In this document: positions 22,352 through 22,538 of the stretch, one piece after another
Position numbering within the stretch: position 1 is the stretch's first letter
Layout of the letters: each line of letters begins with the position of its first letter
From: Candidatus Lernaella stagnicola
GTDB lineage: Bacteria > Lernaellota > Lernaellaia > Lernaellales > Lernaellaceae
Assembly (NCBI GenBank): GCA_030765525.1
Contig: JAVCCK010000032.1
Coordinates: 1 to 22,538 of the forward strand
Length of the DNA: 22,538 nt
Direction of reading: 5' to 3'
Notes under the pieces: model-generated
The model's input: the letters and a program-made list of their open reading frames with translations, nothing else
What the model was told of the DNA's origin: nothing
Databases searched by the model: none
Program-made: the position numbers and the translations under genes

Positions 22352-22538
22352 ATGGCGAAGGCGAAATTTAAGCGCACGAAGCCACACGTAAACATTGGGA
22401 CGATTGGTCACATCGATCACGGCAAGACAACGCTGACGGCGGCGATTACCAAGACGCTGGCGGCGAAGGGTTTGGCGGACTATGTGTCCTTCGAAAACAT
22501 CGATAAAGCCCCGGAAGAGCGGGAACGCGGGATCACGA
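22352..22538 (+). CDS. tuf: Elongation factor Tu, N-terminal start (partial)
   Basis: The window ends inside this gene after 62 codons. The protein begins [34 protein letters not shown], with the EF-Tu P-loop GHIDHGKT, and continues to [11 protein letters not shown], the switch I region. An AGGAGGAAG ribosome binding site precedes ATG 22352. This is the copy in the usual str-operon position after fusA. With the gene that ends at base 128 it makes two tuf copies about 22 kb apart in the same orientation. The visible parts of the two copies do not overlap, so they cannot be compared here. Confidence 0.97.
   Translation, partial: MAKAKFKRTKPHVNIGTIGHIDHGKTTLTAAITKTLAAKGLADYVSFENIDKAPEERERGIT

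Overview
The window is a bacterial ribosomal-protein and RNA-polymerase super-cluster, read almost entirely on the + strand. In order it holds tuf (3' end only), rpmG, secE, nusG, rplK, rplA, rplJ, rplL, rpoB and rpoC. Next comes a two-gene block of non-ribosomal genes, followed by rpsL, rpsG, fusA and a second tuf (5' end only). The DNA is moderately GC-rich. RpoB and RpoC look like those of Proteobacteria: the RpoC catalytic aspartates fall at residues 460/462/464 and the first zinc site at Cys70/72/85/88, the Escherichia coli numbering, and both subunits carry the large lineage-specific insertions known from E. coli. Gene order (rpoBC, then rpsL-rpsG-fusA-tuf, no S10 genes in view) fits a Gram-negative 'deltaproteobacterial'-type or related uncultured lineage. 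I cannot name a genus.

Region 1 (1-2308) ends one EF-Tu copy, encodes L33, then SecE/NusG/L11/L1. A 13-bp perfect hairpin with a short T-run sits between rpmG and secE, where many bacteria carry tRNA-Trp; no tRNA is visible there. Region 2 (2309-12259) is the L10 leader, rplJ-rplL and rpoB-rpoC. The leader has the conserved L10-binding element and a second helix that would bury the rplJ ribosome binding site. rpoC ends at a clear intrinsic terminator.

Region 3 (12260-18949) is the accessory part. A 1286-residue membrane hybrid histidine kinase (five-TM LytS-like sensor, GAF, four PAS, HisKA, HATPase, receiver) faces an 826-residue VirD4/TraG/HerA-like ATPase on the minus strand. The two stop codons are only 7 bases apart and no terminator separates them. 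Neither gene has an obvious partner in the window. This block separates rpoC from the str operon, which it commonly adjoins, and is the best candidate for something undescribed.

Region 4 (18950-22538) is the str operon with a near-consensus promoter (TTGACA, 17 bases, TATATT), a short 5' hairpin, rpsL, rpsG, a 295-base structured gap, fusA and the start of tuf. The conserved genes together make the transcription machinery (RpoB/C, NusG), ribosomal proteins, elongation factors and one translocase subunit (SecE). Five genes (secE, rplJ, rpoC, the kinase, fusA) start at GTG or TTG.
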